A stretch of 51,289 nt of DNA, taken from Candidatus Margulisiibacteriota bacterium. Its GTDB lineage: Bacteria > Margulisbacteria > Riflemargulisbacteria > GWF2-35-9. How positions within the stretch are numbered: the stretch's first letter is position 1; each line of letters starts with the position of its first letter. The notes under the pieces are model-generated. The model was not told the origin of the DNA, ran no database searches, and saw only the letters and a list, made by a program, of their open reading frames with translations. The DNA is taken from the NCBI GenBank assembly GCA_028715625.1, contig JAQURL010000009.1:1-51289 (forward strand), read 5' to 3'. Of this stretch, positions 17,050 to 29,900 are shown piece after piece. The translations under genes were made by a program, and so were the position numbers.

Positions 17050-17886
17050 TTATTCTTGATATGTCCGCTGTAAGCCCCTGATGACTTCAATACCCCTTGA
17101 TTTACCTGCAGGTTTTTGGTGCGTACTTTCAGATGTTCCCCTGATTACCTGTATATGTTTGGGTTTGGCGTAAGCTATTTTCCGATTAATTGTTTGACGA
17201 TTAGTTCCTTTGATAACTTCAATATGGTATGAAGGATTAATCGCGTTTACTTGACTATGTTTGGTTTCCATCCCTTTTATTATCTCAATTTTTTGAGGAT
17301 AGTGGGTGCCCTCAGTTTGAGGTTCATCATTTTTTGTAATTTCGGTTAGCTTAAGAGTATATTCTTCTCTTGTTTTATATGCCGCAGTAATTGTTTGATA
17401 TGCACGGTTGGGCCCATAGGGATTACCCGATCGGTCATATTGCGCGCTTACCTTCTGTAGCTGTTGCTTCAGGTTACGGTTATTTAATTTGATCTCTTCA
17501 AACTGATTATTTTTAACAACAAAAAGTTCACCTGATTTATCGCAGACAAATTTTGCAGAAGGATGATTCAGGATGTAATATGTCTCCCCCTCTGTATCAT
17601 GGATAATACCACTGATTTTAATATTTTTTATAAGGTAATAACCAGCAATTTTTTGAATTGTTTGTAATTCATAAGCGGGGACATTTATTTGTTTATAGTT
17701 AAAACCATTTTTATCAAATTGATATAATTTATTCTGAGCAAAGTTAAAATATAAATTATCGTTTAATTTTAGCCAAAGTGGATGATCTGCTATGGGGCAG
17801 ACAATATCTCTGGGACAAATATAATGTAATCCTGAACTGCTTTCTATATAAGCACCTATACGGGTTATATCCGGTTTTTGTATCAT
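17050..17886 (-). CDS. Unknown protein with four IEVI(K/R)G repeats
   Basis: 278 residues, no family recognised, no signal peptide. The first 150 residues look like a beta-rich fold with repeated Tyr/Asn/Phe-containing strands (NDNLYFNFAQNKLYQFDKNGFNY). The C-terminal third holds four copies of the motif h-x-I-E-[VI]-I-[KR]-G followed by a polar spacer: KIEIIKG, HIEVIKG, HIQVIRG and GIEVIRG, spaced about 25 residues apart, the last near the C-terminus. The repeat could be a peptide ligand or docking motif. AAGGAAA precedes the ATG. It diverges from the GH13 gene across 123 bp. Confidence 0.72.
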   Translation of the reverse strand: MIQKPDITRIGAYIESSSGLHYICPRDIVCPIADHPLWLKLNDNLYFNFAQNKLYQFDKNGFNYKQINVPAYELQTIQKIAGYYLIKNIKISGIIHDTEGETYYILNHPSAKFVCDKSGELFVVKNNQFEEIKLNNRNLKQQLQKVSAQYDRSGNPYGPNRAYQTITAAYKTREEYTLKLTEITKNDEPQTEGTHYPQKIEIIKGMETKHSQVNAINPSYHIEVIKGTNRQTINRKIAYAKPKHIQVIRGTSESTHQKPAGKSRGIEVIRGLQRTYQE

Positions 17887-18009
17887 CGTCTTTTCCTTAT
17901 GATTATTTTTGTACTAACAATTTATCGCCATAAATAACATTAAATTTCACAAATTATTACGCTTGTAAAAACCGTAACTATTTATTAAGATAAATGAGGT
18001 TTCAAATTT

Positions 18010-19293
18010 ATGAATAAACAACATCTACCTCCGGCAATAATTTATAATCTTTTCCCAAGGCTTGTTGGCCCTATGTCAGGATGGAAGTCACATTTTGAAC
18101 GAGCGAAATATATGGGCTTTAACTGGATTTATATTAATCCGCTCAGTTATCCGGGCTTTTCAGGCAGTTTATATTCCATTAAAGATTATTATAGAATTAA
18201 TCCGTTATTTTTGGATAATTCCGGCAGATCGGAAGAAGAGCAGGTCAGGGCCATGATCCAGGACGCCCATGAACTGGGGCTCAAAATAATGTTTGATCTG
18301 GTTATCAACCATACAGCGATTGATTCGGTATTAATCGTTAATGATAAATGGTATAAAAAAGATGAACATGGGAAAATCAAAAATCCGCAGGTGTGGGAAG
18401 GCGATAAGTTGATCACGACCTGGGGTGACCTGGCAGAAATAGACAATGAAAAATCTCCGGACAAAGATAACCTCTGGCGCTATTGGCTGGACCTGACTTC
18501 TTATTACATTGATTTTGGAGTTGACGGGTTCCGCTGCGACGCGGCTTATCAGGTCACAACTGAGTTATGGGAATATTTGATCTCTAATATTAAGCAAAGG
18601 AAGACTGATACTGTTTTTTTCGCGGAAACATTGGGCTGTGAAATAGAAGATGTAATTGAACTGGCCAAAGCCGGTTTTGATTATTCATTTAACAGTTCCA
18701 AATGGTGGGATTTTGAAGAGTCCTGGTGCCTGAAGCAATACAAAGAGAATGCTGAAGTTTCTCCCTCAGTATCATTTGCGGAATCACATGATACGCCCAG
18801 ACTGACCGAAGAGTTTAAAGGAGAGGAAGCGGCTGTTAAATTGCGATATTTATTTTCAGCGATATTTTCCAGTGGCGTGATGATGCCTGTGGGACTGGAA
18901 TACGGTTTTAAAAAAAGGCTTAATGTGGTGCATACCTTGCCCCAGGATTGGGAAACACAGCAGTTTGATCTGACCGAATTTATAAGAAAAGCCAATCAGC
19001 TTAAACTGCAGTATAAAATTTTCAGCGAAGATAACGCAATTGAGATTATCGAGACAGTAAACAAAAAAGTATTTGTAATGCTTAAAATATCCCATGACAA
19101 AAAAGAAAAAGCTCTGATTATTATTAATAAGAATTTGCAGGGCACTGAACATTTATCGATAGATCTTGTTGAAATCATGAACTGCTCCTCATTCAAGATC
19201 AAATGTCTGAGCATAGAAAATCCGCTTACTGAAATGCCTGATGTACTGGAGTATAATTTGCAGCCCGGTCAGATGATGATTTTATATTGCTGA
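18010..19293 (+). CDS. Alpha-amylase family (GH13) glycosidase or glucosyltransferase
   Basis: 427 residues. TIM-barrel GH13 motifs: FDLVINHTA (region I), DGFRCDAA with nucleophile D177 (region II), FAETLG with acid/base E206 (region III), ESHDTPRL with D261 (region IV), and a small C-terminal beta domain. The opening (YNLFPRLVGPMSGWKSHFERAKYMGFNWIY in overview; key parts FPRLVGPMSGW and LSYPGFSGSLYS) recalls the GlgE maltosyltransferase barrel, but GlgE is larger, so I stop at GH13. No signal peptide: an intracellular glucan enzyme, possibly related in function to the GH57 protein. GAGG at 17996-17999 is the ribosome-binding site. It ends 5 bp from the convergent YcaO gene. Confidence 0.88.
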   Translation: MNKQHLPPAIIYNLFPRLVGPMSGWKSHFERAKYMGFNWIYINPLSYPGFSGSLYSIKDYYRINPLFLDNSGRSEEEQVRAMIQDAHELGLKIMFDLVINHTAIDSVLIVNDKWYKKDEHGKIKNPQVWEGDKLITTWGDLAEIDNEKSPDKDNLWRYWLDLTSYYIDFGVDGFRCDAAYQVTTELWEYLISNIKQRKTDTVFFAETLGCEIEDVIELAKAGFDYSFNSSKWWDFEESWCLKQYKENAEVSPSVSFAESHDTPRLTEEFKGEEAAVKLRYLFSAIFSSGVMMPVGLEYGFKKRLNVVHTLPQDWETQQFDLTEFIRKANQLKLQYKIFSEDNAIEIIETVNKKVFVMLKISHDKKEKALIIINKNLQGTEHLSIDLVEIMNCSSFKIKCLSIENPLTEMPDVLEYNLQPGQMMILYC

Positions 19294-19298
19294 CTCGG

Positions 19299-20810
19299 CT
19301 AAGCTGGTATGTCACCTCTGAGCACAGCCATGTAATATTTTATCTGATCCAGATAATTACCATGGTGAACAACCTGTTCCAATGGTAATTTGTCGGGTGT
19401 TATCATACTGTTTACCAGATTCAGCACTACATCTTCATCTCCAGCTTGCCTGAAGTTTTGCCCGGTTTCCGCCATATACATATTTATTCCCAGACTTAAA
19501 AAAGATTCCATATTTTTTAGCAGACTGCGGAAATTTTTTGTGTAGTACTGCTGAGCCTCTTTCATTTTTTTATCCTGCACAAGCAGCTGGAGCACAATCA
19601 GATCATCATTCTGGTTCATGCTGCTGATTGTATTGATTGGCAGTAGACCCGGTATGTAAACCCGATATACCGGTACCTTCAATTTGGGATGGGATTTGTC
19701 TATGACAATTGTGTTCAAGTTTTGTTCATTAAGCAGGTCCATAAGACTATATATTTCCTCCCGAAAGTCATCAGAAGACAAATTATTCAGCGCAGAAACC
19801 GGGATTACTTTACACTCTTTAGCGCACTTCTCCACATCCATATCCAGGCAAAATTGCCAGCGTCCTTTGGTAAGTTTAAATTTGCTGGGAACTATGTCCT
19901 GTTTCAACACAATTCCTTCCCGCCCCTGGGTATATTCGGTGATAGCCCTGATTATAGCTTTATTGGGGTCTGTATGACAGCCATAGCCGAAACCTTTACG
20001 CAAAATTTCTTTGTCTGTCCTATGATCAATTCCGCTGCATAAAATTGTCGGTACATTAATGTATTTGGAAGCATTAAAGAGGTAAATATCAATACCGATC
20101 CTTTTATAGTAATTGTATAAATCATGTATGGCCGGATGATTGATAGAATTTATATCAATAAGCTCTATAGCTGAATATTCTTTATTCATAACCACATAGC
20201 CGGTATTGTGCCTCTCAATAACTTCACAAATACCCTGAACAATAGCTTCTTCTTTGGTATTGCCAGTGCATAAACCATTTGATGTCTGATAATTATTGTT
20301 CCAGTTCAAGGGATAATATTCCGCGCATTTATGTGTCAATGAGTATCCTGGTACCCAGTCCATATTGATATTTCTTAAATATTCGAGCAGATATTCCTTT
20401 TTATCACTGTAGGGTATAAAAAAACAATTATTAATTCTGCTTAGATCAAATTCTTTATTCAGATCAGAGAAAGACAGATGCTTGTACCCCGGTACATTTT
20501 TATAATCATAGTTCAACCAGGAATATCGTTCGCTGTATTCCATAATGGCGCTGGCTTTGGCTTGATCGATAGTAAACCCTTTGCCATGAGAATTCACAGT
20601 GCCGTCGCCGAAGTCATATACAAAAATCGGGTGATCAGCACGAATTTCCAGTAAATGAGGAGAACGGTCGGTAATATTTCGCATGATGTTCCTGTATGCT
20701 TTTTTGAAAGTAACTTTGGGATGGACAAATTTATCCTGATCAAAGATATAACTTTTTTTAACCGACTCAAGCTCAAATCCGGTTTGTTCCCGAAGAATAA
20801 AGTTAACCAT
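19299..20810 (-). CDS. YcaO-domain protein
   Basis: 503 residues. The YcaO fold uses ATP to activate amide backbones, making azolines, thioamides or amidines in peptides, or supporting methylthiolation of ribosomal protein S12 in E. coli. Diagnostic stretches: GKGFTIDQAKASAIMEYSER, SNGLCTGNTKEEAIVQGICEVIERH (ATP/Mg-binding glutamates) and FGYGCHTDPNKAIIRAITEY. The C-terminal part is helical and ends GDIPA rather than in the proline-rich tail of azoline cyclodehydratases. No TfuA, E1-like partner, dehydrogenase or obvious precursor is adjacent, so its substrate is open. The ATG at 20810 lacks a Shine-Dalgarno sequence; a TATAAT reads on this strand at 20824-20819. It diverges from the giant-protein gene across 167 bp. 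Confidence 0.88.
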   Translation of the reverse strand: MVNFILREQTGFELESVKKSYIFDQDKFVHPKVTFKKAYRNIMRNITDRSPHLLEIRADHPIFVYDFGDGTVNSHGKGFTIDQAKASAIMEYSERYSWLNYDYKNVPGYKHLSFSDLNKEFDLSRINNCFFIPYSDKKEYLLEYLRNINMDWVPGYSLTHKCAEYYPLNWNNNYQTSNGLCTGNTKEEAIVQGICEVIERHNTGYVVMNKEYSAIELIDINSINHPAIHDLYNYYKRIGIDIYLFNASKYINVPTILCSGIDHRTDKEILRKGFGYGCHTDPNKAIIRAITEYTQGREGIVLKQDIVPSKFKLTKGRWQFCLDMDVEKCAKECKVIPVSALNNLSSDDFREEIYSLMDLLNEQNLNTIVIDKSHPKLKVPVYRVYIPGLLPINTISSMNQNDDLIVLQLLVQDKKMKEAQQYYTKNFRSLLKNMESFLSLGINMYMAETGQNFRQAGDEDVVLNLVNSMITPDKLPLEQVVHHGNYLDQIKYYMAVLRGDIPA

Positions 20811-20977
20811 ATAAATCTATTATATTATCAACCAAAAAAAACTCATACAAAATTATCAAAAATTTTGACGATAATAATGTTCGGGAGAGTCTGTTTTTCT
20901 GAAAATTCAGGCCCAAATATTGACCGGGGAAAATAACGAACGTATGCTATTAAACAGCAGGGTTTATAACAAAAATA

Positions 20978-23900
20978 ATGACTGAAATTATACAGCCACA
21001 AATTTCTGAGGTTAAAAACCTAGAAGGTATTGGTATTGACGGAAATGCCGGTGCCGGGCAATTTATACCTTCATATATTCTGAATATAGAGGAGACACAG
21101 AAAGGCAATACTGCCCAGGATGTTGTAGCTCTCTCAGGCAAGAGCGCCACAGCTGATAATTCCAACCAGCAGCAAATCGGTAATGATTTTAGAAGAACAT
21201 TAGAAAAGGTCAAAGACAATCAGGGGTATGTACTGAACGATAAAACCTTTGCCGCGCTGGAAACGGGCTTCACGGCAATAGACGAAAAATTTAACGCTTA
21301 TCTGGAAACTACCAGGGGGCGTGGCAGGCAAGTAAATGTGCTTGTGCAGGATTTCAAGCAGTACAGCCTGGAAGTTTTTGAAAAATATGATTTGGCCAAA
21401 GGTACTGATAAAATACTGGCGCGAATAGATGAACTAATTAAAACAGATGCTGGAAATGGCGAGAAAACTCTGCTCAAAGATATACAGAAAATTACGGCAG
21501 ATTTTCAGTCTGATTTAAAAGAAGCCGATTTTATAAATCGGGAATTGCCTTTTGCGCCAGAGACAAAAATCGCAGAACCGGTTATAGAGGAAAGCATTTT
21601 TACCGGTGAAAAAATTTTGTTTTCTCAAGCGGAAAAAATGAACGCTCAGTTAACTGTTTGCCAGGAACGGTTATATATAAATCTTGAAAAAAAGGAGCAG
21701 AAAATCGCTGGACACGATTTTGATAAAACTATACCTGAACAAGACGCAAGGGTTGAGCAGGTAAAAGATTATGTTATAAATGAGCGAACCCTGAATGTGC
21801 AGGTCAACGGAGGTATAAACGAAGCTTATGCGTATGATGGCCAGCAGGACATTAAAGTAACAGATTTCATTGATCCTGACAATGCCGAAGTCCAGAAGTT
21901 GTTACAAAAATTAAAAGATGAAAAAGTAATAACCGAAGATATGACAGATGAACAGATAATATCGGCCCTTTATAACTATTTAACGAATAATTTCAATTAT
22001 ATAACGGATAAAACAGGAGAAGGTTGGCAAAAAGCAGATAAAACAATAGCCGAAGGTGGGGGAGATTGTGAGGACCTGTCTATTCTTCTGGCCAACCTTT
22101 GTTACGCCGCTGGTGTGAGCCAGAGTAAATTGCAGGTTTATGTGGATGCTGGAACAGAAAAAGAGCAGGGACATGTTGTAGTTGGTTTTAAAAGAATTGA
22201 TGATACCATTGCGGACCTGGACCTTACCGAAGCTGTGCAAACAAAAAAGGATATTAATTCCGTTTATGACTGTAAGCTTCTTGACGCCACACTTTTTGAT
22301 TTCAGTTTTAACGAGTATTCAATTGATTCTTATGATGGTTCAACCGGTAAAGATTATGGTGTTTTTGAGGATCCGACAAACGCCAGCAGTTTATATACTT
22401 CGGGGATAATTTTGCGTTTCGATGCCACTGAAGAAGATCAGATTGTCAGAGGGTCCATGGGCGCTGATGCTTTTAGCGGTTGTATTAATCAGATGATCGC
22501 TTATTATCAAGGTTTAATAAGCGATTATAACAACAACTATCAGAGTGCTTTAAATGATTTTAATTCAAAAGCCGGTGAAGGGGGTGGTTATTACGACAGT
22601 AATGGTAACTATATAACTTCTCCTCCTGAATATGATCAGGGATATTTGGATTCCTTACAAAGTACGATTAATCAATTGTCGGGTATGTCTTCATCGGATA
22701 TTTTTAATCAGCTGGTTGCTTTGGGATATTTAGATGCTTCTGGCAAAATTACAGAAAAATTTACTTATCATGTTACCTCATTGGGATTAAATCCACCTTG
22801 TTTAGATCAGCCGGTAATTAACGCTTTACGCAGAGGAGTATACATAAAGTTGGCAACAGTTGAAGGTGTGTATGGATCTCCGAGACAAATGGTGTACACA
22901 GGAAATAATTACGCCATGAGTGTATTTTACAAAATAGCAAATGCCATGAGCAAGGCCTGGTGGCTGATACAATGCGCTGTGTTTACCATTCTTAATCAGG
23001 GAATAACACCTGAACAAATGGTCGATATCCTGAACAGTTTGCGTCAGGCCATGATGGATGGAAGAGTAGACTGGGACAAAGGTATGACAGTCTATAATGC
23101 TTTAATCAATGGCGCAAATGCCGGCATATTGCTGGACGCGTTGCGAAACCCGAGTGAGTTCAATATGTATGTAACGGGTGGGAAAAAGGATTATGGTACG
23201 GAATGCACAAAAATCGGCCTGGGAAACCGCAGTGATATTATAGGAGATAGCGGTCTGAGTAGCTGGGCAAGCGGTGTAAGCTATACATCCTGGATGGAAT
23301 ATTATACAGAAACAACAATGGTCAGTCAGTATGCTCCGCAGGTTGGTTCCCCATGGTTTGGAGGAGTTTGTTTTAAGACACTTAATTTTAAAGCGATTGA
23401 CGACTGCATGCATAAACTGGAAGTGGCGATTGACTGGGGTTGTGGCTTGGCCATGATCGGAGAAACCCTTACAGATATACGCAGTTCGGTGATCCAGATT
23501 ATTTTCGGGCTGGAAGATTTTAAAAAATTGGAAGTCTTTAAAGCCGGCAGATTTATAGAATTTTTATCAGGGGTACTCAGCAATGTAGATAAAGTTTCCA
23601 ACGATTTGATGGAAAGAGTGCAGGCCTACAATAACAGAGTTCTGGAAATCAAGATTGAGGCAGCAAAAGCTCTGGCCAGGCAGATGTCGGCGGGTATGAA
23701 GAAAAAAGCCGCAGCCTATGAACAAATGCTTGTTGCGGAATTTACTGTTGTTCTTCTTAACCAGATGAAAGCAGTTCAGGAAAAAATGATTGCAGGCATA
23801 AAATCTGTTATAGAAATACACATTGCCCGGCTGGAAAATTCTAAAGATCCTTTTAACAAAAAGCGCGCTGAATATTTGCGACAAGCGTTGGAACATAATT

Positions 23901-26900
23901 ATTTTTCCAGTGATGGCGGTAATACCGGCAAAATGAATTTTGACAAAGAATTTGCTTTGACTATGCAAATGCACATGATGAACCTTAAATATACACAGCA
24001 GGGTTCAGAACTCACCAAAGACGCGGCTGAAAACGTAAAAGATATCATCATAAAAATTTTATTCGGTATTGATACCAGAAGCGATGTGCGCAGCTCGTTA
24101 TTAACTTTACTGGATGCTATGACGCAGATCGAGACTATGTGGATACACCGTTATTCCTCTATGCTGGATACCTTACGTCAGGTAAATAATGCTATAAAAG
24201 ACGCGGAAAAAGCTTATCAGGACGCCAAGCGTGTTTATGACGCTATGGTGCGGGCAGCGAACAGATCAAGTTTTTGGGGTAGTTTTTTAAGTTTTGTAGC
24301 CATCGCCGCTGTCTTCGTAGTATTTGCAGCGCCTTATATCGCAACCATTTACGTGGTGCTTGCCTCAGTGGTCTCTGCCTTAGCAACCTTAGCAAGCGCC
24401 TACATTCAGATGAAGGGCCAGTTGGACGTACTAAAGGCTATTAAAGAAGGACTGTCTCAGGATTTTTCATTTAAGATTACTTCTCTTTCCAGTCAGTTTT
24501 TAAAAGCATTACAGGATATAGATATGAAATATGATCAAGGCCAGTTAACAGGATCCAACAGCTATATACAGACCATGGCTAATATAGCGAAAAATTTTAG
24601 ACGTCTGATAGCGGCCATGTGGCAATTTGTAGCGATGATGTCCGGCACAAATTTATGGAAGGACAAAGGTGGAGGATTTAAAACAGTTGACGCGGCAAAA
24701 CTGGCTGAAATGCGGGTAAAGATCATGGCTATTCAGTACCAGATGACTGCGCTTATTATGATCGGGGAAGCAATTCAGGACGCGCATGATATTGTAATTC
24801 AAGTCCTTTATCAGATCAAAACAAAAGGTCCGTTGATGAAAGCCTTACAAGGGGCTATGAACGGTATTTTTCAGATTATAAACGACGCGGCCAATTATCA
24901 GTGCCAACAGTTGTACGCGCAAGTGCAGGAATATAACCGTGCTTTGCAGCAGCAGTTGGACCTGGCCCGGGTAAACCAGCAGATAGCTTCGGTCAAGGCG
25001 CAATTCGGTATTGCCGTTATGGTTTGTGTTATTTCGATAGCCGCGGCTTTTACTGCTGTTGTTTCGCCGCTTTTAGGAGCAGCGCTGTCGCTAGCTGTCA
25101 ACGTAATAGGGCAATACATGCAAATGCAGGTTGCCAAGGATGATTACAAGTTTGCCGAGCAGATGTATGAGCGTTATAAAGATTTCAGCGCTGAAACCGC
25201 GAAAGTACTTTTAGAATACGCTGCCAAGGATTATGAAATAGCGCATCGGGAAGACGAATCACCCACTCAGCGCGCCAGGATTAATGTGCATAACGCTTTA
25301 CTCCATTTAATGGAAAAGCTTTATCAGAGCATCAATAGCATTACTTTTGCGGACGCGACAATAAATATTGGCAATGAATATATGGGCATTAACCCTGTTT
25401 TTCTTTCAGAAATATCCAAAGAAATGGCCAAAATTTTAAATGCCATGCTGGCAGTGTTCGCGGCTTTTAAAGCAGCGGAGGAAATCAGGGCCGTAGTATT
25501 GGAAATATGTATGGGAGTGCAGGTAGGGTCCGGCTCATATTACATGATGCAGGCCATACGTATTTTAAGTTCTTTCGCAGCCGGCAGCCTTACAACCAGG
25601 GTTGAGCAACTAAACCTGGATATTCAGGCTTATAATCGCATGATAGACGCCAAACATCAAATGGAAGACGCTCAAAAGCAGTATGAGCTGGCCTGCAAAT
25701 ACGCCGCTATCAATATTGCCATATCTATTATTTCTTTCGCGGCAAGTGTCGGTGCTAGTGCCACAGCACCTGGAGTAGATCAAGCCGCAGGTGCTTTGAA
25801 TAAAGCTTTCCAAACCGTAGTAGCTTTAATGAAAATATTAAGCACGCTTATGAATATGATGCAGCAGCAGGAGCAGATAGACATTCTTAGGGCCAAGCTG
25901 GCCAAGGAAACCACCGGGGACCTGAAAAAGTATCAGGAAATGCTTATGAGCTTTTTTGATTCGTTATTCGGCGATACTAACGATCCGTTCCTGCAATTAT
26001 TAAAAGCAGCGTTGAAATCCATAAATATAGGTATGGTGGAATCCACTGCCGCCGGCCAGGTGGGATTTAATTCGGGAATAATGACTGAAATGCAGTATCT
26101 GATAGAAAACGCCTTTGAGACCCGTAAAGCTATTCTGGAGATACACTCGGCCAGAGCGGAGATCAGAGACCTTGTGCGCCAGATGACCATGGGCATCCCG
26201 CCGTCTGCCGAGCAATTCTCCATTTCGGAAATGGCCCTGAATTTCTGGGAACAGGCTATAAACCAGATGCTGGGCTATGCCAATCAAACAGTGCATGATT
26301 ATGTCGATCGTTATAATAAACGCGTACAAGCGGAGGAACGTCTGGCTGTAGAAATAGCCAGAGCCTCCGTTTCAACAATGTTTTCCATGATCAGTATCGC
26401 GGCTCAAATGGTCAAAATAGCTGCTATATGGACTAATGACAGCAACAAAATTAATCAAATGAGTGGATTGGATATGTTAAGTAAACTCATGGACCCAGGT
26501 GGGCCTATGTCTTTATTTTATGACATTATGAAACAACTGTTGACTTACATGGCAGTAAAAGCAGCCAAAGAAAAGTTTGCCAGGGACGCAGAGGCCAGGG
26601 CCAAAGCCGAACATCCCGGAGGTCAGCCATCGGTCCATGCCCATCCCGGGTTAAGTATGAAAGCAATGACTATGCGTTTGGGCATGGTCCTGGGAGATAT
26701 GCAGATGCAAAATGCCGCGGAATCCATTCTCCAGCATAGAAAAACAGAACTGGAAATAATGCTGGACAAGCTTATGGATAGAATTTTGAAATCTGTAACC
26801 CGTGCTGATTATCAAGGTATGGTTGATTTTTTCAAGAGCGCGATAAATTCCGAAGCTGTTAAAAGTATAACGAAGGGGGAAGCTGACTTAAAAAATCCGA

Positions 26901-29900
26901 AGAATCCTAATCAATCTGGAACTTCTGGTCAAACGGAAAATGAACCAGTATCACCGCCGCCACAGGCACCATCACCACTTGCTGACGCGACTGGAAAAAC
27001 GTCTCAGTCTCCCGTGATAAACCCTGATGGCAAGCAAGCTCCCCAGGCATCATCATCGCCAGTTGACGCAACAGGAAAAACGCCGCAATCTCCTGCAATA
27101 AATCCTGATAGTAAGCAGCCGCCACCAACAACGCCCCCGCCAGCTGACACAACAGGAAAAACGTCACAGTCTCCTGCAATAAATCCTGATAGTAAGCAGC
27201 CGCCAGTTACACCGTCGTCACCTACAACAAATCCGGATGGAAAAGCATCAGCAACAGCCCGCTTGAGCTTATGGGATATTTTAAAAAGTTTATTTTCAAA
27301 ACCGTTTACCAGCAATGATAAAGCCTGGGCTGTTGAGGCACGAAAATATCTTGATAAAAATCCAAATAATGGATCAATGACTGTCGAAAAATGCCCATAT
27401 CTTAACGCCAACCAGATATCACCCGAATATCATAAAACAAGGCTTGATGATTTTGTAGCAACCTACGCAATAGCTGCGGAGATTCCTCAAACTATTACAT
27501 CCAGTATAAAATCTCTTACAGGAGAAATAGACAGGCTTACTCATCAGCTGGATAGCGCTATCAAGCAGAATATGCCTCATGCCAGCCACCCTAAATTGCA
27601 ACCTCCGCGCCTCAGCGATACTATGTCCGATGTACGTGTCGGCGATCTCGGGCTGGAGGATGCCGCTGAAAGAATAGTAAAGCATTTTGAATCCATGGTG
27701 GAGAGGATTATTAATGATCCCAAATTGCAGGAACTTATAGGTGATATGCTTAAGCCGAAACCAACAGTATCTCTGCCAAAAGGTGCAGCGGAAGAACTTG
27801 ATAAGGTGCGACAGAACTCTACATTTAATAAACAGTTGAATCAGGTTATGGAAAAAATGATTAATAGTAATGATCAACAGGTTATTTCTCAATGCAAAAG
27901 TGATATGCTGGAGATTGCGAAAAAAACTATTAAAGGTGGAGAATATCCCACACTTGCCAAAATGAACGAAACTGAGGCAGCGCAGGCCTTGCTGGCAACT
28001 ACAGATATATCCAAATTGCCTTCTTCTGAAAAACTTCAATTTTTATTTCGAGACGGGGCTCAACAGGTTAATGATATTAATGTATTGGACAAGGCTGCAA
28101 TGAGCCCGGATGCAGCTAAAAAGGTTTTAGATATAATTCTGAAGAATAATAATATATTTAATTATAAAGAAGATTCAACCCAAAACATCAGTAAAGTTTT
28201 TGATCAGGTTAAAAATATTAATGAAAATAGCAAAATAGATCAGGATTGCGTGATCATGTATGCCATTTTAGGTGTGATGAAAGCAGCGGGTATAAATGCC
28301 AGGTTGAACCTGACCGCAGACGATACAAAAGCTCATGCCTCCATAGTATTTCAGGATCCGAATGATAGTCAGCTCAAAAAATTGGATTTTAACAAAGATG
28401 GAATGAAGTTGAGTTCGATATCGGCTGAAGAATATAATAATACTTCAACCGATACCATCAGAGTTATTGGTGTCAGCGGTCGGGTAATTAAAGAAAATCA
28501 AATATTGAACCCAACGAATAAATTAATTCAAGATGCTTTGAAGTCTTCCTCGGCTACTTTGGACACAGATGATAAAACCAAAGGTTTTCGTGTGGATGGA
28601 AAGACAGAGCAAAAAATCAGTGCTACCGCGGCGTCAATAAATGTGCCTAGTATTCTTACTCCTTCGGCAGTTCCAGCGGAAAAGGCTTTGTCACCGCAGG
28701 CAACAGCGCAGACCGGTATAAGCGCATTAACCGTTACCGATAGACTGGACAATATTGAGACCAAAATGACCAGGCTCATGGAAAAGTTGATGCAGCAAAT
28801 GAGTTCCAGGCGCGACAACTCGACTTCCAGAATTGATGAAGACCAGCAGCAGATCAAACAGGAAGATATGCTTAAGGATTTCAGAGAAAAAGTCGCTGCT
28901 ACCTTGATAGCGTCTCTTAGCCAGGCTGACAAAATTATCTCTCAAAATCCGGTCGCAGCAGAGCATGAAGTTTCAGCCAGCCCGGACACGCAAATAATGA
29001 GGCAGTCTCAGGATGATAAGCTACAGAAGGCTGCTATCGAAGATCAGGTTAATCAAATATCTTATCAGTTGCAGGCAGTTTTAAACCAGGCAGTGAAAGA
29101 GACCGCAATGGATTTTAATGTAAGACCGTCATCCAGCAATATAACTCAGGATATCAAAGATTCGTTGAGAGATATGTTAAATATTGTGCAAAAAGACAAA
29201 CAGGAAATTGAAGAAATAGAAAAAAATAAAGACGAACAAATGCAGCAAATGATGCCGGTTACAGCTTCGCAAACCGTTACTCAAGCTACATCTCAGGTTG
29301 CTCAGAAGACTGGAGTTGAGGTGCCTAAAGCCGCTGTTACAGGCATAAGTGATGAACAATTCAAGGAACTGAAGGTGGGAGAAGTTACTAAACAGCTGGA
29401 AGTTATAAAAGGTAATATAGAGAATATTTACAGCCCGATAATCCAGATGAACGCACAGCAGATGGACCAGGCAGTAAAAATGGTACTGAATAATTACGAG
29501 AATATAGCCAAGAGCGGGGTTCTGGTAAGTCCGGAACTGCCGAAATTGATAACAGAGTTGAAACAGAAAGAAACAATCAAGCTGGAAGATATTAAGAAGC
29601 TGAATGAAGCTTTGGAACGGTCTGTGGACAAGAGTTCTCTGGGTAGAGAGCAGAAGATAAAGCTGACCGAGGGGATAGTTGATATAAACAAGAGCATAGA
29701 TGGTATAGAGCTTACAAAGAAGGGCGGGAAAGTAGAGACGATAATCCGCAACAAGGTGGATACGGTTGAAGAAAAAGTTGAGAAGTTATTGGAGTTGGAG
29801 AACCCCGAAGAAGTTATTAAATATATGAAGGCAAACCCGGAAATAATGAAAGCGAACAAGGACCTGCTGGTGAACTATTTAAAAAAGGAAAAAAAATATA

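Noticed and set aside
18010-19293. Calling the GH13 protein GlgE
   Set aside because: At 427 residues it is much shorter than GlgE and lacks its N-terminal domains; only the barrel is reminiscent.
27004-27411. Antisense ORFs opposite the proline-rich linker and opposite the 482-bp repeat
   Set aside because: Low-complexity mirror translations of a repeat-bearing real gene; no ribosome-binding site or family resemblance.
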